Positions 1-5,624 of a stretch of 7,547 nucleotides of DNA are shown here, piece after piece; positions within the stretch are counted from its first letter, which is position 1, and every line of letters starts with the position of its first letter. The position numbers and the translations under genes are program-made. This DNA comes from an uncultured Rhizobiaceae group bacterium. Its GTDB lineage: Bacteria; Pseudomonadota; Alphaproteobacteria; Rhizobiales; Rhizobiaceae. The DNA lies in the NCBI GenBank assembly GCA_938030645.1, contig CALHHQ010000113.1, forward strand, positions 1 through 7,547, given 5' to 3'. Under the pieces are notes generated by a model. It had not been told where the DNA came from. It saw only the letters and a list, made by a program, of their open reading frames with translations, and did not search any database.

Positions 1-1
1 G

Positions 2-139
2 AGCCTGAGCTTTTCAGATGTGATTGTGACAGATCAGGGGACCAACACCGTGCTAACGTTTAACGGGCTGGCCGGCGATCAAATAACCCTCACAAACTTC
101 GATCACAACCTGATCGATAGCTCAGACTTCTTCTTTTAG
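2..139 (+). CDS. C-terminal end of an RTX/hemolysin-type calcium-binding secreted protein (partial, 5' end outside window)
   Basis: An open frame runs in from the left edge and stops with TAG at 137-139, giving 45 residues. The visible part is a beta-rich tail (…VLTFNGLAGDQITLTNF…) that ends in IDSSDFFF. A tail of the type x-Ser-Asp-Phe followed by a few hydrophobic residues at the very C-terminus is typical of RTX (hemolysin-type calcium-binding) proteins exported by type I secretion, where the uncleaved signal is C-terminal. The catalytic or adhesive part and the nonapeptide repeats lie outside the window, so the protein's specific function cannot be told. It points the same way as the decayed RTX remnant just downstream and has no functional link to the aromatic catabolic genes. 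The family call is inferred from the tail alone. Confidence 0.6.
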   Translation, partial: SLSFSDVIVTDQGTNTVLTFNGLAGDQITLTNFDHNLIDSSDFFF

Positions 140-222
140 GGCATAAAATAGGCTGGACGACGGGTTCAAGTGCCCATCCCACAAAAAGCTAATTCCTTAC
201 ATATGGCTGCTCGTCTATCTAG
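140..222. other. Intergenic stretch, nothing recognised
   Basis: These bases lie between the RTX gene stop and the first traces of the second RTX remnant. I see no convincing terminator: GGGCA at 139-143 and TGCCC at 171-175 could pair over only 5 bp with a 27-nt loop and no T-run. No open frame of note and no RNA gene are apparent. Confidence 0.4.
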
Positions 223-540
223 TTGGTACCTAATCGAATAGGAATTGATCTCAAACAGACCAAATCTGACGGGTCATACAGGGTTTTGGGCGATGACGCA
301 TTGACCGGGTAGATCTGCTAATGATCGGTTTGTGTTTACGGACCTTGCCTTTGGCCATGACACAATCACCGACTTCGCGAACAATCAAGACAAGCTTGAT
401 TTCACAGGGCAAGGCTTAACGGCATCGGACTTCACAATCATCCAAGTGGGCAATGACACGTTGGTGACGCTGAACTCAGACACAAATCAAACCATCGTGC
501 TGGAAGACACAACAGCAACAACAATAGCGACTTCTTCTAA
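223..540 (+). pseudogene. Decayed RTX-type C-terminal remnant with two frame breaks
   Basis: Three pieces in two frames together resemble one RTX C-terminus. In the frame of 289, the residues GDDALTG precede a stop at 310-312. In the +1 frame, beginning about 308, translation continues as GRSANDRFVF and then FGHDTITDF and LDFTGQGLTASDF, a typical 'GGxGADRFVF…DTITDF…D.ldl' RTX tail, up to about 510. The expected ending Ser-Asp-Phe-Phe-stop is at 526-540, but back in the first frame. One extra base in the GGG run near 307-309 and one base lost in the CAA/ACA-rich run 505-525 would explain both breaks. Read without repair, the central frame (332-583, GTG start) gives an 83-residue product with a tail unlike RTX proteins (KEPIHSGCVKRAAT). 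The remnant is probably related to the C-terminus just upstream. Sequencing error is an alternative. Confidence 0.55.
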
Positions 541-596
541 AGAGCCGATTCATTCTGGTTGTGTGAAACGAGCCGCAACTTAAGTCATCTTTTCGG

Positions 597-616
597 AACA
601 CTCGGTCCTGGGTGTT
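597..616. terminator. Weak hairpin between the RTX remnant and ligC
   Basis: AACACTC (597-603) can pair with GGGTGTT (610-616), with one G-T pair, around a 6-nt loop. Neither strand has a clear T-run after the stem; the plus strand reads only TTTCTG from 615. It sits just past the stop of ligC (read leftward) and the end of the RTX remnant (read rightward), the right place for a bidirectional terminator, but the structure is modest. Confidence 0.3.
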
Positions 617-631
617 TCTGAACAGATGGTT

Positions 632-1585
632 CTAAGTCTCTCCGTTCATCACCTGTTCAATACGGTGCAGGGATTCCATGGCTGGCAGACATTGTGCGAC
701 CGATGAATTGGGTTCTCGGCCTTCTTGGATTGCTGAGATGAACTCGCGGTCGATCAATTCGATGCCGTTGTTTGAAACAGCTACACCAGACAAGTCGATT
801 GGTTGTTCGCGTCCGTCGTACAAATCATCATAGCTGGCGACGTATGTGCCGTTGTCGCAAATGTAGCGGAAGAATGTGCCGAGCGGTCCATCATTGTTAA
901 ATGATAACGAAAGGGTGCAGAGCTTTCCGCTGGGCGTTTTGAGGCCGATCGTCATATCCATAGCGATGCCGAGTTCAGGATGAATTGGGCCTTGCATGCC
1001 AAATACTTCTGAAGCCACTTCGCCAGTTTGATATTGAAACAGATCAACCGTGTGGCATGCATGGTGCCACAACAGGTGGTCTGTCCAACTGCGTGGATTG
1101 CCCATGGCATTCATGTTGGAACGGCGAAAGAAATAGGTCTGCACATCCATTTGTTGAATGTTCAAGTCGCCGTCTTTGATCTTATTGTTCACCCATTGGT
1201 GTGATGGGTTAAACCGACGCACATGTCCGGCCATCGCCACAAGGCCAGTTTCTTCTTGAACACGCACGATCTCGCGGGAGTCTGCCAGCGAGTCAGCCAT
1301 CGGAATTTCAACAAGAACATGCTTGCCTGCTTTCATGCATTGTATGCTTTGTTCCGCGTGCATTTGTGTTGGTGTGGACAAGATCACCGCATCAACGTCG
1401 TCACGCGCAAGGCTTTCACCAAGGTCGGTGGTGGCGTGACCAATGCCGCGTTCTTTTGCAAAAGCGTTGATGGATTCAGGTGTGCGGCCCACAACCGATG
1501 TCACTTCGACACCATCGATCTTCGACAATGCGTCCAAGTGTTTCATACCAAAAGCGCCAGCAGCGCCTGCTACACAAATTTTCAT
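632..1585 (-). CDS. ligC: 4-carboxy-2-hydroxymuconate-6-semialdehyde (CHMS) dehydrogenase LigC
   Basis: Oxidises CHMS, in its cyclic hemiacetal form, to 2-pyrone-4,6-dicarboxylate with NAD(P)+ in the protocatechuate 4,5-cleavage pathway; cytoplasmic. The 317 residues match the usual length of LigC (about 315). An N-terminal Rossmann fold opens with GAAGAFG (residues 7-13, GxxGxxG), and Arg34 after the second strand fits NADP(H) use. Blocks recalled from SYK-6 LigC are present: STPTQMHAEQ (70-79), GHVRRFNPSHQW (120-131), QQMDVQTYFFRR (144-155), RSWTDHLLWHHACHTVDLF (165-183), SLSFNNDGPLGTFFRYICDN (226-245) and EGREPNSSVA (288-297). The EKP motif of Gfo/Idh/MocA oxidoreductases reads EIP (93-95), as it does in LigC. 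It is the last gene of ligA-ligB-ligC. The ATG lies 9 nt after the ligB stop, and an AGGAC ribosome site overlaps that stop. Confidence 0.95.
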   Translation of the reverse strand: MKICVAGAAGAFGMKHLDALSKIDGVEVTSVVGRTPESINAFAKERGIGHATTDLGESLARDDVDAVILSTPTQMHAEQSIQCMKAGKHVLVEIPMADSLADSREIVRVQEETGLVAMAGHVRRFNPSHQWVNNKIKDGDLNIQQMDVQTYFFRRSNMNAMGNPRSWTDHLLWHHACHTVDLFQYQTGEVASEVFGMQGPIHPELGIAMDMTIGLKTPSGKLCTLSLSFNNDGPLGTFFRYICDNGTYVASYDDLYDGREQPIDLSGVAVSNNGIELIDREFISAIQEGREPNSSVAQCLPAMESLHRIEQVMNGET

Positions 1586-1594
1586 GGCTAAGTC

Positions 1595-2437
1595 CTAGCG
1601 ATTTTCAAGAATGATATGGCCCACGGCCGTGTTTGATGCAGGCACGTGGTAATGGCGATGGATCTCTTCTACATCATCGTTCAATGCACCGCGCATGACG
1701 TACCACATCACCATTTCAATACCCTCTGAACCAGCTTCGCGCATATATTCTAAGTGAGTGATTTGAGATCCGGCCACCGGATCTTCGGTCAGCAAATCCA
1801 AAAACCGTTTGTCGAATTCGGGGTTGATGAGCCCCGCGCGTTCCGCTTGCAATTGATGGGACATGCCACCCGTACCAAAGATCATGACGTTGATGTCTTC
1901 ATCGTAGGAATCGATGGCACGTCTGACAGCTTTGCCCAGATTGTAACAACGGTTTCCGGTGGGCGGTGGATATTGAACGACGTTGACGGCCAAAGGAATG
2001 ACTTGGCAGGGCCATTCGTCTTCAACTTCTCCAAACATGACTGACAATGGAACCGTTAAGCCGTGATCGACTTCCATCTTGTTCATAATGGTGAGGTCGA
2101 ATTCATCCAGAATAACCGATTGTGCAATGTGCGAAGCCAAACGTGGATGGCCTTTCACAACTGGCACTGGGCGTGGGCCCCAGCCTTCATCGGCGGGTTG
2201 AAATTCTGCAGCGCAGCCGAGAGCGAATGTTGGAATGACCTCTGCTGAAAATGCCGTGCAGTGGTCGTTGTAGACCAGAAATATGACATCGGGCTTGTTT
2301 TCTTTCATCCATTCGCGGGACTTTTCAAACCCTGCAAAAACAGGTTTCCAATAATCTTGGCCCGTTATGCCAGAATCCATTGCGACGCCAATGGCGGGCA
2401 CGTGGGAACAGCCAACGCCTGCATGAACTTTTGCCAT
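1595..2437 (-). CDS. ligB: Protocatechuate 4,5-dioxygenase, beta (catalytic) subunit LigB
   Basis: Catalytic subunit of the extradiol type II (LigAB) dioxygenase, which opens protocatechuate between C4 and C5 with O2 and Fe(II) to give CHMS. Aligned by eye with SYK-6 LigB, the iron ligands are His12 (CSHVP), His59 (VYNDH) and Glu241 (SEGIE). The catalytic His194 lies in GTGGMSHQ, equivalent to SYK-6 His195, and the conserved DHG histidine is His125. PADEGWGPRPVP (81-92) and PPPTGNRC (157-164) are further family blocks. At 280 residues it is about 20 shorter than SYK-6 LigB, ending soon after HVPASNTAVGHIIL. Its ATG overlaps the ligA stop by one base (TAATG), which favours coupled translation of the two subunits. 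A GGGAAGA ribosome site sits inside the ligA 3' end. A separate small LigA partner points to protocatechuate rather than gallate as substrate, since gallate dioxygenases are usually single-chain. Confidence 0.96.
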   Translation of the reverse strand: MAKVHAGVGCSHVPAIGVAMDSGITGQDYWKPVFAGFEKSREWMKENKPDVIFLVYNDHCTAFSAEVIPTFALGCAAEFQPADEGWGPRPVPVVKGHPRLASHIAQSVILDEFDLTIMNKMEVDHGLTVPLSVMFGEVEDEWPCQVIPLAVNVVQYPPPTGNRCYNLGKAVRRAIDSYDEDINVMIFGTGGMSHQLQAERAGLINPEFDKRFLDLLTEDPVAGSQITHLEYMREAGSEGIEMVMWYVMRGALNDDVEEIHRHYHVPASNTAVGHIILENR

Positions 2438-2832
2438 TACTTATCTTCCCATTCAGATTTTGAGCGGTTGCCTTCGATAGAGCGTCCACCTTCGAACATC
2501 ATTTTTCGATAGTCTTCGCTGCCCATATGGGTCATAAGAGCTGCCAATTCTTGAAATGTAATCCCGTCATTGGCGGCCAGTTTCGCGGTGTAATAAATGT
2601 TGCCGCCAAGCTCCAACATCCTATTCCAAGCGCGGTCTCGAACGGCCTGTGCCTGTTCTTCGCTCATGGGGTATGTTGCCAAATAGGCTTCGGGGTCTGC
2701 TTTGAATGCATCCCGACTTTCTTGCAGGCGCAATGATATGCAAAACATATTGAGGTGATAGCCTTGGCGTGAACGATCAGCATCAAATACGAACGTGCCA
2801 GGAATGTCCTCATATTCTTTTGGGTCCGACAT
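2437..2832 (-). CDS. ligA: Protocatechuate 4,5-dioxygenase, alpha (small) subunit LigA
   Basis: Small subunit of protocatechuate 4,5-dioxygenase. It caps the active site of LigB and helps bind substrate in the alpha2-beta2 enzyme. From the ATG at 2832 the product has 131 residues, close to the roughly 139 of SYK-6 LigA. Helical family features are visible: IPGTFVFDADRSRQGYHLN near the N-terminus, NMFCISL, the EAYLATYPMSEEQAQAVRDR stretch, LGGNIYYTAKLAANDG and the tail MTHMGSEDYRKMMFEGGR. The frame is open three codons further, to a GTG at 2841. I prefer the ATG because AAGGTG (complement of 2839-2844) then sits about 6 nt upstream as ribosome site, whereas the GTG would consume it. It is the first gene of the minus-strand operon, reading out of the divergent control region shared with the GntR regulator. 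Confidence 0.94.
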   Translation of the reverse strand: MSDPKEYEDIPGTFVFDADRSRQGYHLNMFCISLRLQESRDAFKADPEAYLATYPMSEEQAQAVRDRAWNRMLELGGNIYYTAKLAANDGITFQELAALMTHMGSEDYRKMMFEGGRSIEGNRSKSEWEDK

Positions 2833-2836
2833 AGGC

Positions 2837-2844
2837 CTCACCTT
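2837..2844 (-). promoter_or_regulatory. Ribosome binding site that sets the ligA start
   Basis: Read on the minus strand this is AAGGTGAG, lying just ahead of the ATG at 2832-2830. The alternative GTG start at 2841 lies inside it, so the ATG is the better start. Confidence 0.55.
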
Positions 2845-2884
2845 GGTATCGAAATCATGTTTTGAGTATCAAACGAAAATTTCA

Positions 2885-2898
2885 TTTTGTACACATTA
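2885..2898 (+). promoter_or_regulatory. Putative operator copy 1 (TTTTGTACACATTA)
   Basis: This differs from copy 2 at one base of 14 and carries the near-palindromic core TGTACACA (2888-2895). Short palindromes of the TGT-N2-ACA kind are common targets of GntR-family FCD regulators, so it is a candidate site for the product of the gene at 2950. It lies about 53-66 bp upstream of the ligA ATG, suitable for controlling the ligABC promoter. Confidence 0.5.
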
Positions 2899-2936
2899 AT
2901 TTCGATATTTTTGTTGAACATCTAAAAACAATGCTG

Positions 2937-2950
2937 TTTTGTATACATTA
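2937..2950 (+). promoter_or_regulatory. Putative operator copy 2 (TTTTGTATACATTA), running into the regulator start codon
   Basis: The core TGTATACA (2940-2947) is a perfect 8-bp palindrome. The repeat's last base is the A of the regulator's ATG at 2950. A protein bound here would block transcription into the regulator gene, which suggests autoregulation. The start-to-start distance to copy 1 is 52 bp, about five turns of B-DNA, so both copies face the same side of the helix. Confidence 0.5.
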
Positions 2951-3669
2951 TGAGCAAAACTCAATCCAATTCGCAAACCTATAAAGCGCTGGATGAGCTG
3001 CGCGGGCGCATCATGAACGGCAAGCTTCACGGGGGCGATCGCCTGCGCGAAGTGCAATTGTCCGATGATCTTGGAATCTCGCGAACGCCGCTTCGCGAAG
3101 CGCTTTTGCAATTGGAACAAGAGGGTTTGCTGGTGCGGGGGCGAGGCGGATACACGGTCCGCACGTTCACGCTGGCGGACGTTTTTGATGCAATTGAACT
3201 GCGCGGTGTTTTGGAAGGAACAGCTGCGCGGATGGCTGCGGAAAGATTGGGCGAGCCGTCAATGCTCAATGATATCAAACAGACACTATCTGATTTGGAT
3301 GCTGTTCTGGAAAGCGGGCAGGCCAACAGTTATGATATTTTGAACACCAAGTTTCACATGCAACTGGCGCAGTTGTGCGGCAGTTTTATTGTGGAGGAAG
3401 AGGTGGAACGGGCCAATCGTTTTCCGTTTGCGGCACCCAGTGCGTTTCCTACACAGATTGAACGCACGGATCGTTTTTTGGCTTCGCTCGTCGTTGGTCA
3501 GCAGCAGCATCGAGATATTATTGAAGCAATCGAAAATGGCGAGGGGAGCCGCGCAGAATATCTAGCGCGTGAACATGCCCGTTTGGCGCGCCGCAATGTA
3601 GAAATCGCTTACGCCGACAAGCAAAGAGACGCGCAAAATGTTCCTCAACTTGCACTGGTGGAAGGGTGA
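2950..3669 (+). CDS. GntR-family transcriptional regulator with FCD effector domain
   Basis: Probably the pathway-specific regulator, likely a repressor relieved by a pathway compound. Residues 9-75 form the winged helix-turn-helix: GDRLREVQLSDDLGISR then TPLREALLQLEQEGL and a wing with RGRGGYTV. The rest is the all-helical FCD domain, beginning VFDAIELRGVLEGTAARMAA (78-97). Its likely metal/ligand residues are His136 (NTKFH), His187 (QQQHRDI) and His209 (AREHARLARR). Asn132 stands where many relatives have Asp. At 239 residues the length is normal. No Shine-Dalgarno sequence precedes the ATG; the bases there are the TGTATACATT of an operator-like repeat. It heads the plus-strand operon, 6-15 nt before pobA, and diverges from ligABC, so it is well placed to control both arms. 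The effector cannot be read from sequence. Known lig/pmd/pob regulators are mostly LysR, IclR or AraC types. Confidence 0.9.
   Translation: MSKTQSNSQTYKALDELRGRIMNGKLHGGDRLREVQLSDDLGISRTPLREALLQLEQEGLLVRGRGGYTVRTFTLADVFDAIELRGVLEGTAARMAAERLGEPSMLNDIKQTLSDLDAVLESGQANSYDILNTKFHMQLAQLCGSFIVEEEVERANRFPFAAPSAFPTQIERTDRFLASLVVGQQQHRDIIEAIENGEGSRAEYLAREHARLARRNVEIAYADKQRDAQNVPQLALVEG
3660..3666 (+). promoter_or_regulatory. Likely ribosome binding site of pobA, inside the regulator 3' end
   Basis: GGAAGGG covers the last regulator codons, 9 nt before the GTG at 3676 and 18 nt before the ATG at 3685. The spacing favours the GTG, while protein alignment favours the ATG. Confidence 0.4.
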
Positions 3670-3675
3670 TCGATC

Positions 3676-4857
3676 GTGATTGAAATGAAAACCACTGTTG
3701 CGATCATCGGAGCGGGACCAAGTGGTCTTTTGCTATCTCAATTGCTCGCCAATGCGGGGATAGACTCTGTCATTGTTGAACGATCGTCTAAAGATCACGT
3801 TCTGAGCCGCATTCGGGCAGGGGTACTGGAATGGGGAACGGTTGAAACATTGCAGGATGCCGGTGTCGCGGAGCGCTGCCTTGCGGAAGGCTTACCGCAT
3901 GACGCGTTCAGCATTTTCTTTGATGGGGAACCTCTTCGCATTGATGTTGCGCAATACACTGGCAAGCAAGTCATGGTGTATGGCCAAACCGAAATGACCA
4001 AAGACTTGATCGAAAAGCGTGAAGCTGAAGGGCAGACGATATTTTGGTCAACACCCGATGCGCAGTTGCATGATGTGAATGGTGACCACCCCAAAGTGTC
4101 TTTTACCAATAGCGATGGAAAAGCCGTCACGTTGAACGCTGATATTATTGCAGGTTGTGACGGCTTTCGCGGAATTTCACGGCAAGCCATTCCGCAGCAG
4201 AAGTTGCGGGAATTTGAAAGAGTTTATCCGTTTGGATGGCTGGGTGTTTTGGTGGACAAACCGCCTGTGCATCACGAGTTGTTTTATGCAAACCACCAAG
4301 AAGGCTTCGCACTGGCCAGCATGCGGTCTGCCACCCGTTCTCGCTATTACGTTCAATGTGACAGTGGTGATACGGTTGACGACTGGACCGTTGAACAGTT
4401 CTGGAGTGCTCTAGCGACCCGACTTGGACCGCATTGGGGGCCGAAAGTTCAAACGGGTGATCCTATCGAAATGAGCATTGCACCTCTGCGGTCTTACGTG
4501 GCTGAACCCATGCGATATGGGCGCTTGTTTTTGGCTGGCGACAGCGCGCATATTGTTCCGCCCACTGGCGCGAAGGGTTTGAATTTAGCAGTTGCTGATG
4601 TGCGCCGTTTGGCGAAGGCCATTGAATCTTGGAAAGTGCTTGGCAAAGATGAAGAGTTGGAAAATTACAGTCGCGATGCGTTGGATCGCGTTTGGAAGGT
4701 CGAGCGCTTCAGTTGGTATCTTTCAACCATGTTGCATCAGTTTCCTGAGCACTCCCCTTTTGAAAAGCGAATGCAGGAAGCAGAGTTTAAATACGTCATG
4801 TCGAGTGAGGCTGCGGCGAAATCTATTGCAGAAAATTATGTTGGCCTGCCATTTTAA
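3676..4857 (+). CDS. pobA: 4-hydroxybenzoate 3-monooxygenase (p-hydroxybenzoate hydroxylase) PobA
   Basis: FAD-dependent class A monooxygenase converting 4-hydroxybenzoate, NAD(P)H and O2 to protocatechuate; cytoplasmic. Features in order: dinucleotide motif GAGPSGLLL (12-20), RIRAGVLEWG (45-54), the second FAD/NADPH motif AGCDGFRG (159-166) and the FAD-ribityl motif LAGDSAHIVPPTGAKGLNLA (286-305). All Pseudomonas PobA active-site residues are kept with a constant offset of +3: Arg47, His75, Tyr204, Ser215, Arg217, Arg223, Pro296, Thr297, Asn303 and Tyr388 (family Arg44, His72, Tyr201, Ser212, Arg214, Arg220, Pro293, Thr294, Asn300, Tyr385). The constant offset means the family start equals the ATG at 3685 (MKTTVAIIGAG), giving 390 residues. 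The GTG at 3676 given here has the better-spaced ribosome site. It is the second gene of the plus-strand operon and feeds LigAB with substrate. Confidence 0.96.
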   Translation: MIEMKTTVAIIGAGPSGLLLSQLLANAGIDSVIVERSSKDHVLSRIRAGVLEWGTVETLQDAGVAERCLAEGLPHDAFSIFFDGEPLRIDVAQYTGKQVMVYGQTEMTKDLIEKREAEGQTIFWSTPDAQLHDVNGDHPKVSFTNSDGKAVTLNADIIAGCDGFRGISRQAIPQQKLREFERVYPFGWLGVLVDKPPVHHELFYANHQEGFALASMRSATRSRYYVQCDSGDTVDDWTVEQFWSALATRLGPHWGPKVQTGDPIEMSIAPLRSYVAEPMRYGRLFLAGDSAHIVPPTGAKGLNLAVADVRRLAKAIESWKVLGKDEELENYSRDALDRVWKVERFSWYLSTMLHQFPEHSPFEKRMQEAEFKYVMSSEAAAKSIAENYVGLPF

Positions 4858-4865
4858 CAGCAGCC

Positions 4866-4874
4866 GGAGGAGAG
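4866..4874 (+). promoter_or_regulatory. Strong ribosome binding site of the galB-type gene
   Basis: GGAGGAGAG lies 4 nt before the ATG at 4879 (7-8 nt from the GGAGG core). It is the strongest Shine-Dalgarno match in the window, in the 21-nt gap after pobA. Confidence 0.7.
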
Positions 4875-4878
4875 AAAA

Positions 4879-5613
4879 ATGAGTGATAAGAAGACAGCTC
4901 TAATTATCAGTGCCCATGCGGCAGACTTTGTCTGGCGTTGTGGTGGTGCCATCGCGTTGCATCAAAAACTTGGGTACGATGTGACCGTTGCTTGCCTGTC
5001 ATTTGGTGAGCGGGGTGAAAGTGCCAAGCTTTGGAAACAGGAAGGTATGACGCTTGAAAAGGTGAAAACCGAACGTCGTCGCGAAGCTGAAAATGCAGCT
5101 AAAGCCCTAGATGTTCATGATATTCAGTTTTTAGACCTAGGCGATTATCCGCTCAATCTAGATACGGATGCGAAGTTTAAGTTGGTGGATATCGTGCGGG
5201 CTGTTCAACCGAATTTCATGATGAGTCATTCTAAATATGATCAATACAACACTGATCATATGTACACGACCGAGATTGCTATGGAAGTTCGAATGATCGC
5301 GCAGGCTTGGGGGCATAACCCCGGTGAAAAAGTGTTGGGTGCGCCACAACTTTACTTATTTGAACCGCATCAAACAGAACAAATGGGCTGGGTGCCAAAC
5401 GTTTTCTTGGACATCACTGATGTGTGGGACAAGAAACGCGCAGCCATTGAATGTATGGAAGGTCAGCATCATCTTTGGAAATATTACACCAATGTTGCTG
5501 AAAACCGCGCCAACCATTTTCGCCGCAATTCCGGTGGCCAAGCCGGTGGGCGCGCAGCTGAATATGCTGAAGGGTTTCAGGCCGTTTATCCAACTTGTGT
5601 TGATGAACTTTAG
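4879..5613 (+). CDS. galB: 4-oxalomesaconate hydratase, GalB type (PIG-L/LmbE deacetylase superfamily)
   Basis: Predicted to hydrate the isomerised 4-oxalomesaconate to 4-carboxy-4-hydroxy-2-oxoadipate, a late step of protocatechuate 4,5-cleavage and of gallate catabolism. The 244 residues have the PIG-L fold. The usual zinc motif AHPDDE is replaced by SAHAADFVWRCGG (11-23), keeping His13 and Asp16. It is followed by LSFGERGESAKLW (40-52) and SHSKYDQYNTDH (116-127), with His117 and His127 as further candidate metal ligands, then FEPHQTEQMGWVPNVFLDIT. The AH(S/A)ADFVWR variant and the FGERGESAKLW block are hallmarks I recall from Pseudomonas putida GalB (about 258 residues), which separates it from sugar deacetylases of the same fold. 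It sits between pobA and the aldolase gene. It takes the role played by the unrelated amidohydrolase-family LigJ in SYK-6; no ligJ is visible here. The family call is firm; the exact substrate isomer is inferred. Confidence 0.87.
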   Translation: MSDKKTALIISAHAADFVWRCGGAIALHQKLGYDVTVACLSFGERGESAKLWKQEGMTLEKVKTERRREAENAAKALDVHDIQFLDLGDYPLNLDTDAKFKLVDIVRAVQPNFMMSHSKYDQYNTDHMYTTEIAMEVRMIAQAWGHNPGEKVLGAPQLYLFEPHQTEQMGWVPNVFLDITDVWDKKRAAIECMEGQHHLWKYYTNVAENRANHFRRNSGGQAGGRAAEYAEGFQAVYPTCVDEL

Positions 5614-5617
5614 GAGA
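5612..5617 (+). promoter_or_regulatory. Ribosome binding site of ligK overlapping the galB stop codon
   Basis: AGGAGA begins inside the TAG at 5611-5613, 7 nt before the ATG at 5625. The overlap of stop and ribosome site suggests coupled translation. Confidence 0.6.
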
Positions 5618-5624
5618 CAGAATC

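Larger units (their letters stand above)
2833..2949. promoter_or_regulatory. Divergent intergenic control region between ligA and the GntR/FCD regulator
   Basis: This AT-rich region of about 117 bp should hold both outward promoters. I cannot assign a sigma70 -35/-10 pair with confidence on either strand. It holds two near-identical 14-bp direct repeats (2885-2898 and 2937-2950), a perfect inverted repeat AAAACA-ATGC-TGTTTT (2925-2940) that abuts the second repeat, and TTTGA-GTA-TCAAA (2861-2873) close to ligA. This density of symmetric elements in a short divergent region fits coordinated repression of both arms by the neighbouring regulator. Confidence 0.7.

Noticed and set aside
160..180. 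ACGGGTTCAAGTGCCCA resembles a tRNA T-arm (GGTTCAAGTCC).
   Set aside because: The 5-bp stem does not pair without skipping a base, and no D-arm, anticodon arm or acceptor stem is found around it. Probably chance.
1300..1312. LigC carries EIP instead of the catalytic-lysine EKP motif of Gfo/Idh/MocA dehydrogenases, suggesting an inactive enzyme.
   Set aside because: SYK-6 LigC, as recalled, also has EIP, so this is a subfamily trait and not a lesion.
985..1591. Plus-strand open frames of 64 and 122 codons opposite ligC.
   Set aside because: They are antisense shadows of a well conserved ligC and have no recognisable domain or ribosome site.
1754..2736. Plus-strand open frames of 61-96 codons opposite ligB and ligA.
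   Set aside because: They lie antisense to strongly conserved dioxygenase genes; their products are low-complexity and unlike any known protein.
3668..3680. GATCGATC-type palindrome at the regulator/pobA junction as an operator.
   Set aside because: Short, within a 6-nt gap of an operon, and with no partner sequence elsewhere in the window.
4909..4947. GalB lacks the AHPDDE zinc motif, suggesting a defective deacetylase.
   Set aside because: The AHxADFVWR variant is typical of GalB hydratases, and His13, Asp16 and downstream histidines remain.
5261..5267. TGTACAC, similar to the operator core, inside galB.
   Set aside because: It encodes conserved coding sequence, lacks the flanking TTTT…ATTA of the two promoter copies, and is far from any gene start.
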